Position numbers and translations under genes: made by a program. The notes under the pieces were generated by a model, which worked only from the letters and a program-made list of their open reading frames with translations, had not been told where the DNA came from and did not search any database. A stretch of 64,000 bases of DNA from assembly GCF_001499995.1 (NCBI RefSeq), contig NZ_LQIU01000005.1:1-64000 (forward strand). The letters are read 5' to 3'. Each line of letters opens with the position of its first letter. Within the stretch, counting starts at the first letter, position 1. Positions 63,901-64,000 of this stretch are shown here, piece by piece. The DNA comes from Mycobacterium sp. IS-1496. GTDB lineage: Bacteria; Actinomycetota; Actinomycetes; Mycobacteriales; Mycobacteriaceae.

Positions 63901-64000
63901 CGGCTCACCGAGACGGACGTGCCACCACCTGTCGAAGGCTACGTGCAGGTGCGGGTGGAGGCTGCGGGCCTCAACTTCCGCGATGTGCTCAACGTCCTCG
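54955..64000 (+). CDS. pks: bimodular type I polyketide synthase of the TPP locus (3' end outside window)
   Basis: At least 3015 codons from ATG 54955 (GGGAGG upstream). Module 1: KS (13-435, C184 in DTACSS, H319, H359), AT (540-840, S647 in GHSVGQ, malonyl-type HAFH 745-748), KR (1195-1380, GGLGAIG, catalytic Tyr in YGAANAF), ACP (1475-1548, S1509). Module 2: KS (1573-1995, C1745), AT (2103-2400, S2198, HAFH 2296-2299), DH (2458-2740, H2496 in DHVIYGTVVVP), a KR-like structural region, and the beginning of ER (from 2972). It makes the polyunsaturated acyl chains (phleic-type) that PapA3 attaches to trehalose. The KR and ACP of module 2 must lie beyond the window. Confidence 0.92.
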   Translation, partial: MESAAHPNEPANRFAIVGYAARFPGAQDANQFWDLLREGREAISEVPQDRWNADDFFDPEPGAPGKVVTRRAGFVDDVTGFDAPFFGMSTREVRLMDPQHRLLLETAWRAVEHSGTAPTDLADSNTGVFVGLATHDYLGMASDELTYPEIEAYMAIGTSNAAAAGRISYRMGLQGPAVAVDTACSSSLVAIHQACQALQLGECDLALAGGANVLLTPATMITFSNAHMLAPDGRCKTFDAAADGYVRGEGCGVVVIKRLEDALRDGDRIRAVIRGSAINQDGASGGLTVPNGVAQQRVIADALKRAGVRPADVGYLEAHGTGTSLGDPIEAQAAGEALGAGRDPNRPLLLGSAKTNIGHLEAAAGIAGVIKVILSLEHETLPKHLNFTNPSPHIPWERLPVEVVKETTPWERNGAPRIAGVSSFGFAGTNAHVILEEAPEPTVAPAASAQTGERLRLLPLSARTPAALVQIADRYRTWLAAHPEATLADVCHTAGVGRAHLEHRAALVVDSRESAVDLLGALADDRPAPGLVRGESYDTPKTAWLFTGQGSQYPGMARELFDTEPVFAETMRRCAAAVADVLEKPLLDVIFDVGASAVTGEGSGSPEAAATLRQTSYAQPALFAVEMGLARLWQSWGFEPDVVLGHSVGQYSAACVAGVLGLEDGARLMAERGRLFGSLPAGGRMVAVFAAAERVENLTDEFPSLSVAAYNGANTVLSGPAADLEKAVAALAANGVRCDWLDTSHAFHSALLDPILDEFEAYAQQFDYAAPQRILIDNRTGTALGRSVRLDGAYWRRHARQPVEFAKSVRTLAELNCKVLLEIGPRPVLTAAALAAWPDPATTPRAIASMRANTADHRQITEALADAYVLGHLPDFAAVREADAQKLDLPTYPFEHRQYWFRDKQADRRDQAAVREHHAARTETVGLLEDGRIPELAALLGDSGGDQQVIDVLTRLAAQHNRQRTSQSITDDRYEIRWEELPAARGETGGPSTWILVGDDTDAVGPLIDALTARGDRHQIVGLPATDADEAHLVDVLRAADDDESALRVLHVAALESATAPSMRSLLRMQHRILGGTRRLFRAATGTGLRIPIWLVTRGAQRVTAADTVAPDQSALWGFGRAASLELPHLWGGLADLSAGPGAGEWVRLLDRLTAPPAAVREDQIALRDGAVHVPRLVRRTGQPSGTPLQLRTDATYLVTGGLGAIGLEIAGHLAAHGAGNLVLTSRRMPSEAARERIDALCDQYGCTIRVLAADVADAHDVARLLAGGRADLPPLAGIVHAAGEIGTTPLSELEDAEVDRVFAGKVWGAWHLAEAAADLRLDFFISTSSIASVWGGFGQTAYGAANAFLDGLAWRLRDQGIAATSVNFGPWSAGMADAESRARLEQRGVRTLAPADALAGLADVVSGPAAQGVVARIDWARFLPLYQQAGRRAFLSELEREVPLAPDAAPAVTMSGKTPLVERLAGAPVQQRKRLLTDYLRDAVAEVTRVDPSEIREDAGFFDLGMDSLMAVELRRRLEQGVGHEIPVTLVMDHPRLSDAADYLLGEVLGLAEQASAESRPVLASLTSSRTDDPIAIVAVSCRFPGAPDPEAFWEVLAGGVDAIREVPEDRFDIDEFYDPDPDAAGKTYTRFGGFLDGIDGFDPEFFGISPREAVWIEPQQRLMLETVWEGLERAGYSPADLRGSRTGVFVGVAANEYAHLLSSESIEKIEPHFITGNALNAISGRVAFALGLEGPAVAVDTACSSALVAVHQAVQALHSGDCDLALAGGVNVLLSPVTVVAASRARMLSPVGRCKTFDASADGYVRSEGCGVLVLKRLSDAVRDGDRVCAVIPGSAVNQDGASSGLTVPNGGAQQRLIGTALARAGLTGADVDYLEAHGTGTPLGDPIEVQAAAAAYGASREPGRPLLMGSVKSNIGHLESASGAAGLIKVVLSLQHGVLPQSLHFDTPSPHIPWDSLPVRVVDEAVPWQANGRPRRAGVSSFGFTGTNAHVLIEEAPQAPVTVDEEPGDDDRQVHVLPLSARSPEALVQLARRYDSWLSAHPDADLAGVCLTAGSGRSHFEHRAAMVVDSVDSARQGLADVADNRTRPGVLRGEHTHRPTTAWLFTGQGSQYPGMARELFDAEPVFADTVTRCADAVADILPTPLLEVLFAADRETGERLRHTSYAQPALFAVEMGLARLWQSWGIVPDVVLGHSVGQYAAACVAGVFGLEDGARLMAERGRMFGSLPEGGRMVAIFADAKQVEQVAGEFARVSVGAYNGPNTVLSGPGEDLEQVVARFSDEGIRCTWLETSHAFHSELLDPVLDEFESYAAQFEFAAPTMPLVCNRTGAVLTAQNPLDAQYWRRHSRQPVQFAESVRTVAALGCSVLMEIGPQPVLTGAAVQIWPEHLAAPRAIASLRKGVGDRRQIADALAAAYVGGHRPDFAALHRHTHRKLELPTYPFQRRRFWPKTSGITVDGPAVSGILGSAKELASGDTVYTSRISVKSQPWLSDHVIYGTVVVPGATYAAMALAAVGTPARVKDVFFYEPIILPEKASREAQLTLRMLEDGAQKFQVHSRPYGVRDAEWSLNAEGTVVRGVDDQPDAHDDPVDEAIERCNRMRPQELFETFADMELAWGPTWSGSLKSLWLGDGEAIGDVLVGDELAEQLGGEPIHPVLMDLCTGVAFPAFPALLAAEQGVSDLFLPLRYGQVMLREKMPRRFYCRARWHHSALDSETQVFDLGFISRDGRPLGGIREFTVKRAPREALLRGLGGDATRLLYTLGWHEVPLPAADSATPSGTWLIAGFDELAAAAPGCVPFDRTTDPELLGGLLVDAHRRGMAFSGVVWRSAAPRPDESTADAAERIETEIANLLSAVHTVQGGGVTLPNGLWIVTERAVATESGEPVDPVQAALWGLGRTTINEEPALRCRLVDCDGSPEAVDAMAGLLATPVDEPELALRQGKLLASRLLHWARSGHLTVPRASDYVLAPTERGAIDNLRLTETDVPPPVEGYVQVRVEAAGLNFRDVLNVL

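Overview
The window is high-GC actinobacterial DNA and almost certainly comes from a fast-growing Mycobacterium (Mycolicibacterium). It carries a complete mce operon (yrbEA-yrbEB-mceABCDEF), an MmpL/PapA/FAAL/PKS glycolipid locus, a chromosomal aac(2')-type acetyltransferase, many 4-nt ATGA/GTGA gene overlaps, and repeated TANNNT boxes 6-8 nt before start codons, as expected for leaderless mycobacterial mRNAs. The block from about 27.6 to 46.5 kb has the gene content and order I associate with M. tuberculosis Rv0245-Rv0265c (flavin reductase, sdh, Rv0250c-like, hsp20, nirBD, CbiX-like, HemD-like regulator, narK3, aac, pxpBC, fecB2), with several insertions. These family calls come from recognising motifs; no database search was run.

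Region 1 (1-14.6 kb) starts with the end of an IS30-type transposase. It then has a steroid-type catabolic set: a minus-strand operon (SDR, SnoaL-like, KshA oxygenase, small CxxC protein, SDR), two KstD-type flavoprotein dehydrogenases, an Old-Yellow-Enzyme reductase, an F420/LLM-type oxidoreductase, a hotdog thioesterase and a PadR regulator. Region 2 (12-23.7 kb) is an Mce lipid importer with two Mce-associated membrane proteins and several small exported Cys-containing proteins. Together, regions 1 and 2 look like a module for taking up and degrading a steroid or similar polycyclic lipid; the substrate cannot be read from the sequence.

Region 3 (23.9-32.5 kb) is a plus-strand series: a two-domain VOC protein, LysE exporter, a strongly structured non-coding segment, an SDR, a split YeiH-family transporter, a FecB2-like lipoprotein, a YhhQ-type transporter, 5-oxoprolinase subunits PxpB/PxpC, an alpha/beta hydrolase and AAC(2'). 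Region 4 (32.6-40.2 kb) is nitrate/nitrite assimilation: NarK transporter, NnaR-type HemD/winged-helix regulator, CbiX-like protein, a GAF-ANTAR regulator, and nitrite reductase NirBD. Region 5 (40.4-46.0 kb) has hsp20 behind an HspR-like operator, a PEP-mutase family enzyme, and succinate dehydrogenase 1 behind a CRP-like palindrome.

Region 6 (46.6-64 kb) matches the trehalose polyphleate (TPP) locus: a Gap-like membrane protein, an exported PE-PPE hydrolase/acyltransferase, FadD23 (FAAL), MmpL10, PapA3 and, divergently, a bimodular type I PKS that runs off the right edge. The visible PKS modules (KS-AT-KR-ACP, then KS-AT-DH-ER...) and malonyl-type AT motifs fit iterative addition of four-carbon units with one double bond each, the known repeat of phleic acids.

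The points most worth a second look are the stem-loop RNA candidate at 25250-25345, the 29-codon ORF that appears to be the detached first helix of the YeiH transporter, the plus-strand exported-protein gene inside the mce cluster, and operator-like palindromes upstream of nirB/hsp20 and sdh.
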